Assembly (NCBI RefSeq): GCF_016908315.1
Contig: NZ_JAFBDQ010000007.1
Location: 62,001 to 126,000, forward strand
Origin: Halanaerobacter jeridensis
GTDB lineage: Bacteria > Bacillota > Halanaerobiia > Halobacteroidales > Halobacteroidaceae
Length of the DNA: 64,000 nucleotides
Reading direction: 5' to 3'
Shown here: piece after piece, positions 24,712 through 33,705 of the stretch
Position numbering within the stretch: position 1 is the first letter of the stretch
Layout of the letters: each line of letters starts with the position of its first letter
The notes under the pieces: model-generated
The model's input: the letters and a program-made list of their open reading frames with translations, nothing else
The model's database searches: none
Told to the model about the DNA's origin: nothing
Translations under genes and position numbers: made by a program

Positions 24712-25987
24712 AGATATGAAAGAGGTTAGAATTGGTCCTAAAAAAGAAATGATTCCTAAAAATTGGAATGTAAAAGAATTAAGTCAGGTTAGCAAAAATA
24801 ATGGACAATATGGAGCTAATGAGTCTGCTGAAGAATTTGATGCTGAACAATTTAGATATATAAGAATAACAGATATTTCAGAAGACGGCAGACTAAAAAA
24901 TAATGATAAGAAAAGTATCGAAAAAAAAGAAGAAAATGAAAAGTATATATTAAATGAGGGAGATATTGTTTTTGCTCGAACTGGTTCCGTAGGAAGAACT
25001 TATTTATATAAAGATAGAGATACTGAAATCACCTGTGTTTTTGCAGGATATTTAATTAAGTTTGAGCTGAATAGTAAAGAAATAGATTACGATTATTTGT
25101 CTCATTATACTCATTCTTATCTTTACAATAGTTGGATTAATAGTTTTTCTAGAAGCACTACTCTGGCAAATATAAATGCTACTGAATATTCTACTTTACC
25201 TATTATTTATCCCCCACTTCCAGAACAGAAGAAAATAGCAGATGTTTTATCTTCAGTCGATCAGGCGATAGAGAAGACAGATCAAATTATTGCTAAGACT
25301 CAAGAGTTGAAGAAGGGATTGATGCAGGAGTTATTGACGAAAGGGATTGGGCATGACGAATTTAAGGAAGTTAGAATTGGCAGTAAAAAATATGAGATAC
25401 CAAGAAATTGGAATTTAGTGAGACTTGAAAAAATGTTTGATCTCATAAATGGGCGATCTTTTAAGAAAAATGAATGGTCTAATGAAGGGTTGCAAATTAT
25501 TAGAATTCAGGATTTAAGAGAAAATGAAAATTCCGAAACAAATTATTGTAATTTTGAAGTCAAAGATAAGTATTATGTTAATAAAGGGGATTTGTTATTT
25601 TGTTGGGCAGGCAATATAAATACTTCGTTAGGTGCGTATATTTGGAATAAAGAAAAGGCTGTATTAAATCAGCATATATATAATTTGAAATCTAAAGAAA
25701 AAAATTATAATGAATATTATAAAAATTATCTTAATTATATGTTACCGTTATTAAAAACTTTAGTAGGGGGATCGGCGGGACAAATTCATATAACAAAAGG
25801 AGATTTAAATTCTTTTAAATTATTAGTTCCTCCACTAGAAGAACAAAAGAAAATAGCTAATATTCTATCTTCAGTAGATAATAAAATTCAGAAAAAACAG
25901 GAGCAGAAGGAAAAACTAGAAGAACTAAAAAAAGGTTTAATGCAGAAACTGTTAACTGGTGAAGTTAGAGTTGATGTAGAGGAATAA
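24701..25987 (+). CDS. hsdS: Type I restriction specificity subunit (HsdS)
   Basis: Two target-recognition domains, each followed by a conserved helical spacer: PPLPEQKKIADVLSSVDQAI in the middle and PPLEEQKKIANILSSVDNKI near the end. Each half opens with a matching EVRIG...IP.NWN motif. The chain is full length at about 428 residues. The exact start is unclear: GTG 24689, ATG 24701, 24704 or 24716 are possible, all overlapping hsdM or close to its end. The DNA site recognised cannot be predicted. Confidence 0.93.
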   Translation: MMGRDMKEVRIGPKKEMIPKNWNVKELSQVSKNNGQYGANESAEEFDAEQFRYIRITDISEDGRLKNNDKKSIEKKEENEKYILNEGDIVFARTGSVGRTYLYKDRDTEITCVFAGYLIKFELNSKEIDYDYLSHYTHSYLYNSWINSFSRSTTLANINATEYSTLPIIYPPLPEQKKIADVLSSVDQAIEKTDQIIAKTQELKKGLMQELLTKGIGHDEFKEVRIGSKKYEIPRNWNLVRLEKMFDLINGRSFKKNEWSNEGLQIIRIQDLRENENSETNYCNFEVKDKYYVNKGDLLFCWAGNINTSLGAYIWNKEKAVLNQHIYNLKSKEKNYNEYYKNYLNYMLPLLKTLVGGSAGQIHITKGDLNSFKLLVPPLEEQKKIANILSSVDNKIQKKQEQKEKLEELKKGLMQKLLTGEVRVDVEE

Positions 25988-25993
25988 TTACTA

Positions 25994-26039
25994 TTTAACC
26001 ACAATTAGTGATTCTAAACTAGTTGTGGTTAAATTTTAA
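25994..26039 (+). terminator. Strong hairpin between hsdS and hsdR
   Basis: TTTAACCACAATTAGT pairs with ACTAGTTGTGGTTAAA, 16 bp with one G-U, followed by TTTTAAT. It would terminate or attenuate the hsdMS transcript before hsdR, so methylation could be favoured over restriction. Confidence 0.8.
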
Positions 26040-26107
26040 TCTTCATAATGGCAAATTTTATATTAAGTAGTTAAATTTATAATTGCTGAGAACAAGGAGG
26101 GTATTAT

Positions 26108-29100
26108 ATGAGTCGAGATTGGGATGAATATCATTTAGTAGAAAAGAGAGCTTTAGATCTATTCCAAGAATTAGATTATCAAGTTTATGACGTAGAACAA
26201 GGCGATAGTATACCTCATAGAGAATCAAAGCATCAAGTATTACTCTTAGATAAATTAAGAGAGTCGTTACGACGGATTAATCCTTGGTTAAATGAAAATA
26301 ACTTAAATAAAGCAGTTAATCAGATTCGACCTGCTAAGATACAGGCTACTAATTTAATGGATGCAAATGAGAAAGTTTATGAGAAATTAGTGCAGCATAT
26401 TTCACTACAGCAGGATTTAGGTAAAGGAAAGAAAAACCAAACCGTTAAATATATTGATTACAATAATCCTGAGAATAATGAGTTTATAGCTCTTAATCAG
26501 TATACTGTGCAAGGCAAAGAAAAAATAAGAACTGATATTACAGTCTTTATTAATGGTCTTCCGATAGCAGTTATTGAATGTAAGAACGAATCCACCTGTA
26601 ATCAACCTGAAGAAGAAGCAATTAATCAATTGCAGAGATACCAAGATTTAAGAGATTATGAAGCAGATGAAGGAGCAGAGAAACTCTTTTATACCAATCA
26701 ATTTTTAGTAGCAGCTTGGGGTCCCTCAGCTTCAGCAGCTCCTGTAGGTACTCCTGCTCGTCATTTTAGAGAATGGAAAGATCCTTATCCACATACAAGG
26801 GATGAAATTGAAGAACTAACTGATAAAGAACCTAATTTGCAGGATATACTCTTGTTTTCTATCTTCAAGAAAGAAAATCTGCTTGATTTAATGCAAAACT
26901 TTACTGTCTTTGAACAAGAGGGTAATACTTTAGTTAAAAAAACAGCCCGCTATCAACAGTTCAGAGCAGTAAATAAAGCTTTAGATAGAATTCAAACAGC
27001 TGATAGTTTAGCTGATAGGAATGGTACAGTCTGGCATACTCAGGGTTCAGGTAAGTCTTTGTCGATGCTCTTTTTAGCTTTGAAGTTACGGCGAATGAAG
27101 GAGTTAAATAATCCTACTCTGTTAATAGTAACAGATAGAGTAGATTTAGATCGTCAGATAACTGCTACTTTTGAAAGATGTGGTTTTCCTAATCCTAAGT
27201 CTGCTGGAGGAGTAGAAGATTTAAGAGAGAAGATTAAATATGGTTCAGGTAAAACAATTATGACGACAATACATAAATTCCAGTTGACTGCTGAAGAACA
27301 GAATGAAAATAAAAAACGTGCGAGAAGTGAAGAAAAAATTAAGTATCCTGTTTTGAATGAAAGTGAAAATATTTTTGTGATGGTTGACGAAGCCCATCGA
27401 ACCCAGTACAAAGATTTAGCTTTTAACATGAGAAGAGCAATGCCTAATGCTTGTTATTTGGGGTTTACGGGAACTCCGATTGAAAAAGAAGAGAGAAGTA
27501 CTACTCGTACTTTTGGTGGTTATATTGATACTTATACTATCGAAGAATCAGTAGAGGATGGAGCGACTTTGCCTATTAAATATGAAGGACGATTGCCTGA
27601 ACTGAAAGTAGAAGGTAATGATTTAGATGAGATATTTGAAAGAGCCTTTGCTGATTATAGTGATGAAGAAAAGGCTGAAATTAAGAAGAAATATGCTACT
27701 ACTCAAGCTATAGCAGAAGCTCCCAGAAGAATTGAAAAAATCTGTTTAGATATAATCAATCATTGGGAAGAAAAGATTGCTCCTTTGAAGGCTCAAATAG
27801 TAACTACTAGTAGACGAGCAGTTGCTATTTATAAGGAAAAATTAGATGAGCTAAATGCTCCTCAATCTATTGCTATTTTCAGTAGTGGGAGCAAGAATGA
27901 TCCTCCATTAATAAAAAAACACCATACGCCTAAAGATAAGCAGAAGCAGTTGATTGAAAGATTTAAAAAGCCTGATGATCCAATTAAGTTTTTAATAGTT
28001 TGTGATAAGCTCTTAACAGGCTTTGATGCTCCTGTAGAGCAAGTTATGTACTTAGACAAGCCTTTAAAAGAGCATAACCTCTTACAGGCTATAGCAAGGG
28101 TTAACAGGCGTTTTGAGAATAAGAACTTTGGTTTAATTGTAGACTATTACGGTGGGTTTGACAATCTGCAAGAAGCATTAGCTATTTTTAATGAAGAAGA
28201 TGTTGAGAATGCTGCTACTCCTGTTAAAGATGAAGAACCAAGATTGCAGAGAAGATATCGTAGAGTAATGAGATTATTTGATGGTCTTAATTTAGATGAT
28301 TTAGAAGAATGTGTGTTAGCCTTTGAAGATGAAGATAAACGAATGGAGTTTAAAGAAGCCTTTAAAGTATTTTCTGAGAGTATGGATATTGTGATGCCTG
28401 ATCCAATTGCAGATCCTTATCGTGACGATTTGAAGACATTAGCTAAGGTTTATAGGGCAGTTAGAAATCGTTATCGAGACAAGAGTATTAACGTCAAAGG
28501 ATTAGGGGCTAAGATTAGAAAGATAATTGATGACCATATTCAAGTGAGTGATATTAGTTTGCTTCATGAGCCAGTATCAATTCTAGATGAAGATAAATTC
28601 GACCAAGTAATTAAAGAAAAAGATAAAGAAGAAGCCAAAGCAAGTGAAATGGAACATGCTATCAGACATACTGTCAATGTTAAGATGGAAGAGAATCCTG
28701 TTTTCTATCAGTCGCTTAAAGAACGTTTAGAAGAAATAATTGAAAAACAAAAACAAGGACGATTTGATTTTACAGAAAAAATTGAAGCAATGCGTGGTAT
28801 AATTAATAAAATGAGAAATGTTAGAACTAAAGCTGAAAAATTAGGCTTGAATGAAAAAGAATTTGCTCTCTATGAGTTATTGGAAGAAGAGTCTAAAACT
28901 GATAATGACTCCAGTGAAGCAGTAGCAGAAGATAGAGGTGAATATGAAGTAAATGATGATGCGGAATTTAAAGGAAATAAAGAGTTAAAGGAATTAGCTC
29001 AAGAATTAATGGAGAATCTAAAAGAAATGGCAGTAGTAGATTGGAAGAAGAAACAGAATAAAGTATTGAAGCCGATGAAAAGAATGATTATGAGAAAGTT

Positions 29101-29179
29101 GTATCAGTACGAAAAATTTAGAGATGATTTAGACAGTTTAACTACACAAATAATGAAATTAGCTAAGAATATCCTATAA
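26108..29179 (+). CDS. hsdR: Type I restriction endonuclease/translocase (HsdR)
   Basis: The motor and nuclease subunit, 1023 residues. The N-terminal PD-(D/E)XK nuclease has Asp in RTDITVFING and ECK in VIECKNES (about 140-165). The SF2 motor has Walker A WHTQGSGKS, DEAH box VDEAHRTQ and motif III LGFTGTPI. Motif VI is in LLQAIARVNRRF. The C-terminal region is helical. The AAGGAGGG site precedes ATG 26108. It completes a type I system with hsdM and hsdS. Confidence 0.96.
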   Translation: MSRDWDEYHLVEKRALDLFQELDYQVYDVEQGDSIPHRESKHQVLLLDKLRESLRRINPWLNENNLNKAVNQIRPAKIQATNLMDANEKVYEKLVQHISLQQDLGKGKKNQTVKYIDYNNPENNEFIALNQYTVQGKEKIRTDITVFINGLPIAVIECKNESTCNQPEEEAINQLQRYQDLRDYEADEGAEKLFYTNQFLVAAWGPSASAAPVGTPARHFREWKDPYPHTRDEIEELTDKEPNLQDILLFSIFKKENLLDLMQNFTVFEQEGNTLVKKTARYQQFRAVNKALDRIQTADSLADRNGTVWHTQGSGKSLSMLFLALKLRRMKELNNPTLLIVTDRVDLDRQITATFERCGFPNPKSAGGVEDLREKIKYGSGKTIMTTIHKFQLTAEEQNENKKRARSEEKIKYPVLNESENIFVMVDEAHRTQYKDLAFNMRRAMPNACYLGFTGTPIEKEERSTTRTFGGYIDTYTIEESVEDGATLPIKYEGRLPELKVEGNDLDEIFERAFADYSDEEKAEIKKKYATTQAIAEAPRRIEKICLDIINHWEEKIAPLKAQIVTTSRRAVAIYKEKLDELNAPQSIAIFSSGSKNDPPLIKKHHTPKDKQKQLIERFKKPDDPIKFLIVCDKLLTGFDAPVEQVMYLDKPLKEHNLLQAIARVNRRFENKNFGLIVDYYGGFDNLQEALAIFNEEDVENAATPVKDEEPRLQRRYRRVMRLFDGLNLDDLEECVLAFEDEDKRMEFKEAFKVFSESMDIVMPDPIADPYRDDLKTLAKVYRAVRNRYRDKSINVKGLGAKIRKIIDDHIQVSDISLLHEPVSILDEDKFDQVIKEKDKEEAKASEMEHAIRHTVNVKMEENPVFYQSLKERLEEIIEKQKQGRFDFTEKIEAMRGIINKMRNVRTKAEKLGLNEKEFALYELLEEESKTDNDSSEAVAEDRGEYEVNDDAEFKGNKELKELAQELMENLKEMAVVDWKKKQNKVLKPMKRMIMRKLYQYEKFRDDLDSLTTQIMKLAKNIL

Positions 29180-29192
29180 TGGAGATGTTATT

Positions 29193-29921
29193 ATGCCAGC
29201 AATTGAATATGGTACTACAATTATTAAATATAAAGTGGTAAGAAGTGATCGTAAGACAGTAGGATTAGAGGTTAGTATAGAAGGTGGAGTTAAAATTAGA
29301 GCACCTGAAGAATTGTCTGAGAATGAAATTGAGGAAGTAGTAGAAAAGAAAGCAGAGTGGATTCTTAAAAAACAAGATAAATTAAGTGATGTGAAGCCTG
29401 CTCCTATCCCAAAAGAGTTTTTAAGTGGTGAGAAACTACCTTATCTTGGCAGAAGATATAGAATTAAAGTCAAAGAATCTGATAATGTTGATCAAGTAAA
29501 AGTTAAACTCTATCAAGGTAAGTTTTGGATTATGGTTAGCAAGGATGTGTCTGACTCTGATAGTAGGCGAGAGTTGATTAGAGATGAAGTTATCCAATGG
29601 TATCGTAGTCATGCTGATCAAAAGATTAGAGAACGAGTAAAGAAGTATCAAGAGCAGATAGGAGAAGCCCCTAATTTAATTAAAGTTAAAAAACAGAAGA
29701 AAAGGTGGGGTAGTTGTAGTAGCAAACGGAATCTTAATTTTAATTGGAAGTTGATTATGGCTCCTATGAGTGTTGTTGATTATCTAGTAGTTCATGAATT
29801 AGCTCATCTTAAATATCCTAATCATTCTAAAGAATTTTGGCAGTTGGTTGAAGCAGTAATACCTAATTATGAAGAAAAGCAGGAGTGGTTGAGAGTTAAT
29901 GGTCGTCAATTATCAATTTGA
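29193..29921 (+). CDS. YgjP-like zinc metallopeptidase (DUF45) linked to type I restriction
   Basis: A 242-residue protein with the zincin motif HELAH in VVHELAHLKYPNHSKEFW near residue 200, preceded by the family's KKQKKRWGSCSSKRNLNFNW region. It starts 13 bp after hsdR with a GGAGATG site and so is in the same operon. Members of this family are frequently found next to hsdR genes. The substrate is not established. Confidence 0.88.
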   Translation: MPAIEYGTTIIKYKVVRSDRKTVGLEVSIEGGVKIRAPEELSENEIEEVVEKKAEWILKKQDKLSDVKPAPIPKEFLSGEKLPYLGRRYRIKVKESDNVDQVKVKLYQGKFWIMVSKDVSDSDSRRELIRDEVIQWYRSHADQKIRERVKKYQEQIGEAPNLIKVKKQKKRWGSCSSKRNLNFNWKLIMAPMSVVDYLVVHELAHLKYPNHSKEFWQLVEAVIPNYEEKQEWLRVNGRQLSI

Positions 29922-29958
29922 ATAAGAATTGTTACTATTGTTTATAGGGGTGATATTA

Positions 29959-30471
29959 TTGATAAAGAAATATGTGAAATTAATATTATTTTTTAGTTCA
30001 TATGCCCCATTATTTTTAATTTTCTCTATCAAAAATTCTTTTGATAGTAATGCAATCAATCTTATTTTGATTGTTGTAAGTATTTTTTCTATAATTGTCT
30101 TGTGGGTGTTCATATATAGTTATACTAAAATTGAAAGTGACTATATAAATATAGAAGAAGTAAATCCTAGGGATGGAGAAGCAACTAGTTATATAGTCAC
30201 ATATATAATTCCATTTTTAAGTATGGATTTAACTACTTTTGAAGATAAATCATCTTTATTAATTTTATTTTTAGTATTAGGGATCATATACATTAATTCT
30301 AATATGATTTATATTAACCCCTTATTAAATTTAGCTGGGTATCATATTTTTGAAACTAAAGATAAGTCAGGAAACACATTAATTTTAATTTCAAGAAGTA
30401 AATTTATATCTGCTGGAAATAGAATTAAAGCAATTAAAATTTCAAGTAATGTATATTTGGAGGAGGATTAA
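29959..30471 (+). CDS. kwaA: KwaA-like membrane protein of a Kiwa anti-phage system
   Basis: A 170-residue membrane protein with about four hydrophobic helices (residues 5-25, 35-55, 85-100 and 103-125) and a short soluble C-terminal part (FETKDKSGNTLILISR). The start is taken as TTG 29959 after GGGGTGA. The gene ends 1 bp before a DUF4868 protein, the fixed pairing of Kiwa, in which a four-pass KwaA partners KwaB. It lies directly downstream of a type I restriction system. Assignment to KwaA rests on topology, length and partner, because KwaA proteins diverge strongly. Confidence 0.78.
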   Translation: MIKKYVKLILFFSSYAPLFLIFSIKNSFDSNAINLILIVVSIFSIIVLWVFIYSYTKIESDYINIEEVNPRDGEATSYIVTYIIPFLSMDLTTFEDKSSLLILFLVLGIIYINSNMIYINPLLNLAGYHIFETKDKSGNTLILISRSKFISAGNRIKAIKISSNVYLEED

Positions 30472-30472
30472 A

Positions 30473-31414
30473 GTGGAATCTAAATTACAGAAAGTCAAAG
30501 AAATGTTAAATAAAGACTTTGCGGCGTCTCTAATTTTAGTTTCAGAATATGAAAAAGAATTCAAATTTAGAAAAGTTTCATTAGAAGGAGATTTAGCAGA
30601 TGAATTTAAAAGTAAGTTATCTAATAAAATTTTATCAGTAGTCGATGATATTCATAAAGGAAAAAAGGAATTGGTTAAATATAACCCTGCTAGAAAAAAG
30701 GGAAAGCATGAAATAGAATGTTTAGATGTAAAGAACAGAAGAATAAAATCAGTTATAGATAACATACCTGAAACTACAGGTATTAAGTCATTTACCGAGG
30801 GAGAAGAAGAATTTATAAACAGCCTGCATTTCTATATTTTAGTATTTGAAATAAAGGGAGAAAAAATCACTATATTTAGAAAATGCAATAAAAAATTAAA
30901 AGTAAATAACTGTGGGATTATATCTTGGTTTAGTAAGGGAGTGTATAATAAATTCGAAGAAAGCCTGTTTCTATTTGATAATAAATTTGATTGCTTTTTA
31001 TTTGAAGGTAAAATATTTATTCGAAGTACGTATTATTTTCATCTGATCTTTAGATATTATGAAGAACTAAAAAGTAATGCCGATAATATATTGGATACTT
31101 TAGACCAAAAAGTTCCTGTAAGTAATATGGATGAACTTAGAGAGGCATGCAAAGGGCATTTAACTATGCTTGCTAAGGTTAATAATATAGCTTCTAGTGA
31201 TTATTTTAATGATATTGATATGGAAAATATCAAATTTGCGATAAAAGAATGTAATGTTGATGTTGATGTAGTTGAAGAAAATGGGAGAGAAAAGCTTGTA
31301 TTTGATTCAGCTAATAGATGGGAAATTTTAAAATTATTAGCTGATGACTATTTAGGCTCTGTAATGACGGATTTGAAGTATGAGGTTAATTCTAAAAAGG
31401 CTGTTAATAATTAA
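30473..31414 (+). CDS. kwaB: KwaB-like DUF4868 protein of a Kiwa anti-phage system
   Basis: A 313-residue soluble protein matching the DUF4868 pattern. An early KYNPARKKGKHEIECLD segment lies near residue 65. The central FIFRK-like ITIFRKCNKKLK is followed by a hydrophobic LFLFDNKFDCFLFEGKIFI stretch, and the C-terminal end has LLADDYLGSVMTDLKYEVNSK. The start is GTG 30473 after AGGAGG. The in-frame ATG at 30449 lies inside kwaA. KwaB is the cytosolic partner of KwaA in Kiwa, a defence acting on phage DNA after injection. The kwaA stop is 1 bp upstream, implying coupled translation. Confidence 0.82.
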   Translation: MESKLQKVKEMLNKDFAASLILVSEYEKEFKFRKVSLEGDLADEFKSKLSNKILSVVDDIHKGKKELVKYNPARKKGKHEIECLDVKNRRIKSVIDNIPETTGIKSFTEGEEEFINSLHFYILVFEIKGEKITIFRKCNKKLKVNNCGIISWFSKGVYNKFEESLFLFDNKFDCFLFEGKIFIRSTYYFHLIFRYYEELKSNADNILDTLDQKVPVSNMDELREACKGHLTMLAKVNNIASSDYFNDIDMENIKFAIKECNVDVDVVEENGREKLVFDSANRWEILKLLADDYLGSVMTDLKYEVNSKKAVNN

Positions 31415-31416
31415 AG

Positions 31417-31517
31417 TTCAATGTCCGTAATTGTAGATTTACGGACATTGAAATAAATTATAAATAAAAATTGAGTTTATTTTAAGTCCATTAATAAATA
31501 ATGGGCCTTTTATTTTA
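31417..31517 (+). terminator. Hairpins after kwaB
   Basis: TTCAATGTCCGTAA pairs perfectly with TTACGGACATTGAA (31417-31452). A second stem, GTCCATTA/TAATGGGC, follows with a T-rich tail (31484-31517). Confidence 0.7.
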
Positions 31518-31621
31518 CCTTCTGATGTAATTTTTTATTTTTGTCTATATTATTTACTTTTTGGAAAAAAAGAATATAATATTAATTAACAATAATTACT
31601 ATTTAATAAAGAAGGGATATT

Positions 31622-31786
31622 ATGAAATTAAAAGTTATTGAACTTGAAAGAGATGACTTAGAAGAAATTTATAAAAAGGAAGACAAAAATCTAAAAAGTT
31701 CAAAATTGTTAGACCAAAGTCAAAAGTTAGACAAACTGATTGTGAAGTCATTAAGAGAGCAATTAAAACACAAATTGGATAAATAA
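31622..31786 (+). CDS. Spo0E-like phosphatase family small protein
   Basis: A 54-residue protein with the Spo0E signature: a first helix (KVIELERDDLEEIYKK), a loop, then LLDQSQKLDKLIVKSL, in which SQxLD is the family hallmark. Spo0E-type proteins dephosphorylate Spo0A-P and delay sporulation. GAAGGGA precedes ATG 31622, and a TATAAT box lies at 31575-31580. It sits between the Kiwa genes and the c-di-GMP cluster. Island-borne control of sporulation is a plausible inference. Confidence 0.72.
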   Translation: MKLKVIELERDDLEEIYKKEDKNLKSSKLLDQSQKLDKLIVKSLREQLKHKLDK

Positions 31787-31885
31787 TTAACTATGATATT
31801 TTTTAGATTAATTTGTAAAAAAACAAAGGATTTTCAGTTCATTTGAAGAAATTGTTGTTAGTAATAAAAATCAGAGGTGATAATA

Positions 31886-33667
31886 TTGGATAATGAATAT
31901 TTGAGTACTTTATTTGAAGAAATATTTAATAAATTAACTATTCCTATTTTAGCTGTAGATGAAAACTTTATCATTACAACTTTTAATAATGATTTTATCC
32001 AGAAATATGGTTCTAGTGATGAAGAGAAAAGTTTTATTTTGAATTTAATATCTACTAAAGACCAAAAAAAGGTAAAAAATGAATTAGTTCTTTTATTTAA
32101 TAGTCGCAAAGAGCAATCTTTTTTGCATAATATCACCATTAATGATTTTAATAATAATAGTGTTGAAGTTGATATAGAAATGAACTTTTTGGATAAGACA
32201 GGAGAATTATTAATTAATTTTTATGAAGTAGTTTCGGAAGATTTAGATGAAGTATATCAAAAGTATAAAACTATATTCAATAATACTAATGATGCATTAT
32301 TTTTAATTGATGTTACTGAAGACAATGATTTAGTTTACGATTTATTAAATCCTATTCATGAAAAATTAACTGGATTAAAAACAGAACAAGTAAAAGGTAA
32401 AACGCCTCAAGATCTATTAGGAGAAGAAGTTGGTGCTCAAGTAGAAAATAAATATAGGAAATGCCTTAATCAAAAGGGAACCATTTCTTATGAAGAAAAA
32501 TTAGATTTACCTAATGGAACAAAATATTGGTTGACTAAATTATCACCAGTTATAATAGATGGAAAAGTAACTAAAATTATAGGATCAGCAAAGGATATAA
32601 CTCAAATGAAAGAACAAAGAGATGAAATTGAATATATAAGTTTTCACGATCAATTAACAGGGCTTTATAATCGAAGGTTTTATGATGAAAAAGTTAAGGA
32701 GATTGAAGAAGAGCGTAAGTTTCCTGTTACTATAATTGTTGGAGATTTAAATGGATTAAAAATAACTAATGATGTTTTTGGTCATGAAGCTGGTGATGGC
32801 TTGTTAAAATTAACTGCTGAAATTTTGAAGAATTCAACTCGACGTAAGGATTATTTAGTGCGGTGGGGGGGAGATGAATTTTGTATTATTGCTCCTGAAA
32901 CAAATTTTAAAGAAGGTAAAGAAATCCTAGATAGAATCAATAAGAGAACAGGCAATAGTAATTTTAGAGATATCCCTGTAAGCATAGCGTTGGGATTAGC
33001 TACTAAAAAGAGTACAGAACAAAGTTTGTCAATAATATTTAATGAAGCTGAAGAGAATATGTATAGAAATAAGGAAAGACAAAAAGAAAAGTTCAATAAC
33101 AGATTGTTACAATCTCTATTAACTAAATTAGAAAAAAGTAATTACTATGTTGTAGACCATAGTCAAAGAATGGTTGATTTAGCTGCTGAATTTGCTGCAA
33201 AATTTGATTTTCCTGATAATAAAAAAGATAGATTAATGAAGGCAATTAAAGTACATGATATTGGAAAGTTAGCTCTAGATCAAGAAATGCTGAAACAAAA
33301 AACTGAATTTTCAAATGAACAGTTAAATAAATTTAAAAAGCATCCTGAATATAGCTATAAGATAATAAATAATTTTAAGAGTTTTCATAGGATTACAAGT
33401 GATATTATTCACCATCATGAACATTGGGATGGATCAGGATATCCTGATAATTTAGAAGGCAAGAACATACCTCGGTTATCTAGAATAATTGCTGTAATTG
33501 ATACCTTTGATGCATTAACATTTAAAGGAGTTAATCATGAATTAGCATTAGATTATTTCAATACTAGCATGAGTGATGAAGATGCTCTCAATAAAATTAA
33601 AGAATATAAAGGTGTTTATTTTGATCCTGAAGTGGTTAATAAATTTGAAGAAATTATAACTGAGTAG
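31886..33667 (+). CDS. PAS-PAS-GGDEF-HD-GYP c-di-GMP turnover protein
   Basis: A cytosolic protein of about 593 residues. It has two PAS domains (about 1-120 and 125-250) and a GGDEF diguanylate cyclase domain with an intact RWGGDEF and an RRKD inhibitory site exactly five residues before it. An HD-GYP phosphodiesterase domain follows, with VHDIGKLAL and HHEHWDGSGYP. Both activities look intact. The start is TTG 31886 after GAGGTGA. The upstream GTG 31877 overlaps that site. It leads a group of second-messenger and chemotaxis genes inside the island. Confidence 0.92.
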   Translation: MDNEYLSTLFEEIFNKLTIPILAVDENFIITTFNNDFIQKYGSSDEEKSFILNLISTKDQKKVKNELVLLFNSRKEQSFLHNITINDFNNNSVEVDIEMNFLDKTGELLINFYEVVSEDLDEVYQKYKTIFNNTNDALFLIDVTEDNDLVYDLLNPIHEKLTGLKTEQVKGKTPQDLLGEEVGAQVENKYRKCLNQKGTISYEEKLDLPNGTKYWLTKLSPVIIDGKVTKIIGSAKDITQMKEQRDEIEYISFHDQLTGLYNRRFYDEKVKEIEEERKFPVTIIVGDLNGLKITNDVFGHEAGDGLLKLTAEILKNSTRRKDYLVRWGGDEFCIIAPETNFKEGKEILDRINKRTGNSNFRDIPVSIALGLATKKSTEQSLSIIFNEAEENMYRNKERQKEKFNNRLLQSLLTKLEKSNYYVVDHSQRMVDLAAEFAAKFDFPDNKKDRLMKAIKVHDIGKLALDQEMLKQKTEFSNEQLNKFKKHPEYSYKIINNFKSFHRITSDIIHHHEHWDGSGYPDNLEGKNIPRLSRIIAVIDTFDALTFKGVNHELALDYFNTSMSDEDALNKIKEYKGVYFDPEVVNKFEEIITE

Positions 33668-33705
33668 ATATATAATAATATACTAATTTTGAAAGGTGGA
33701 TAGCG

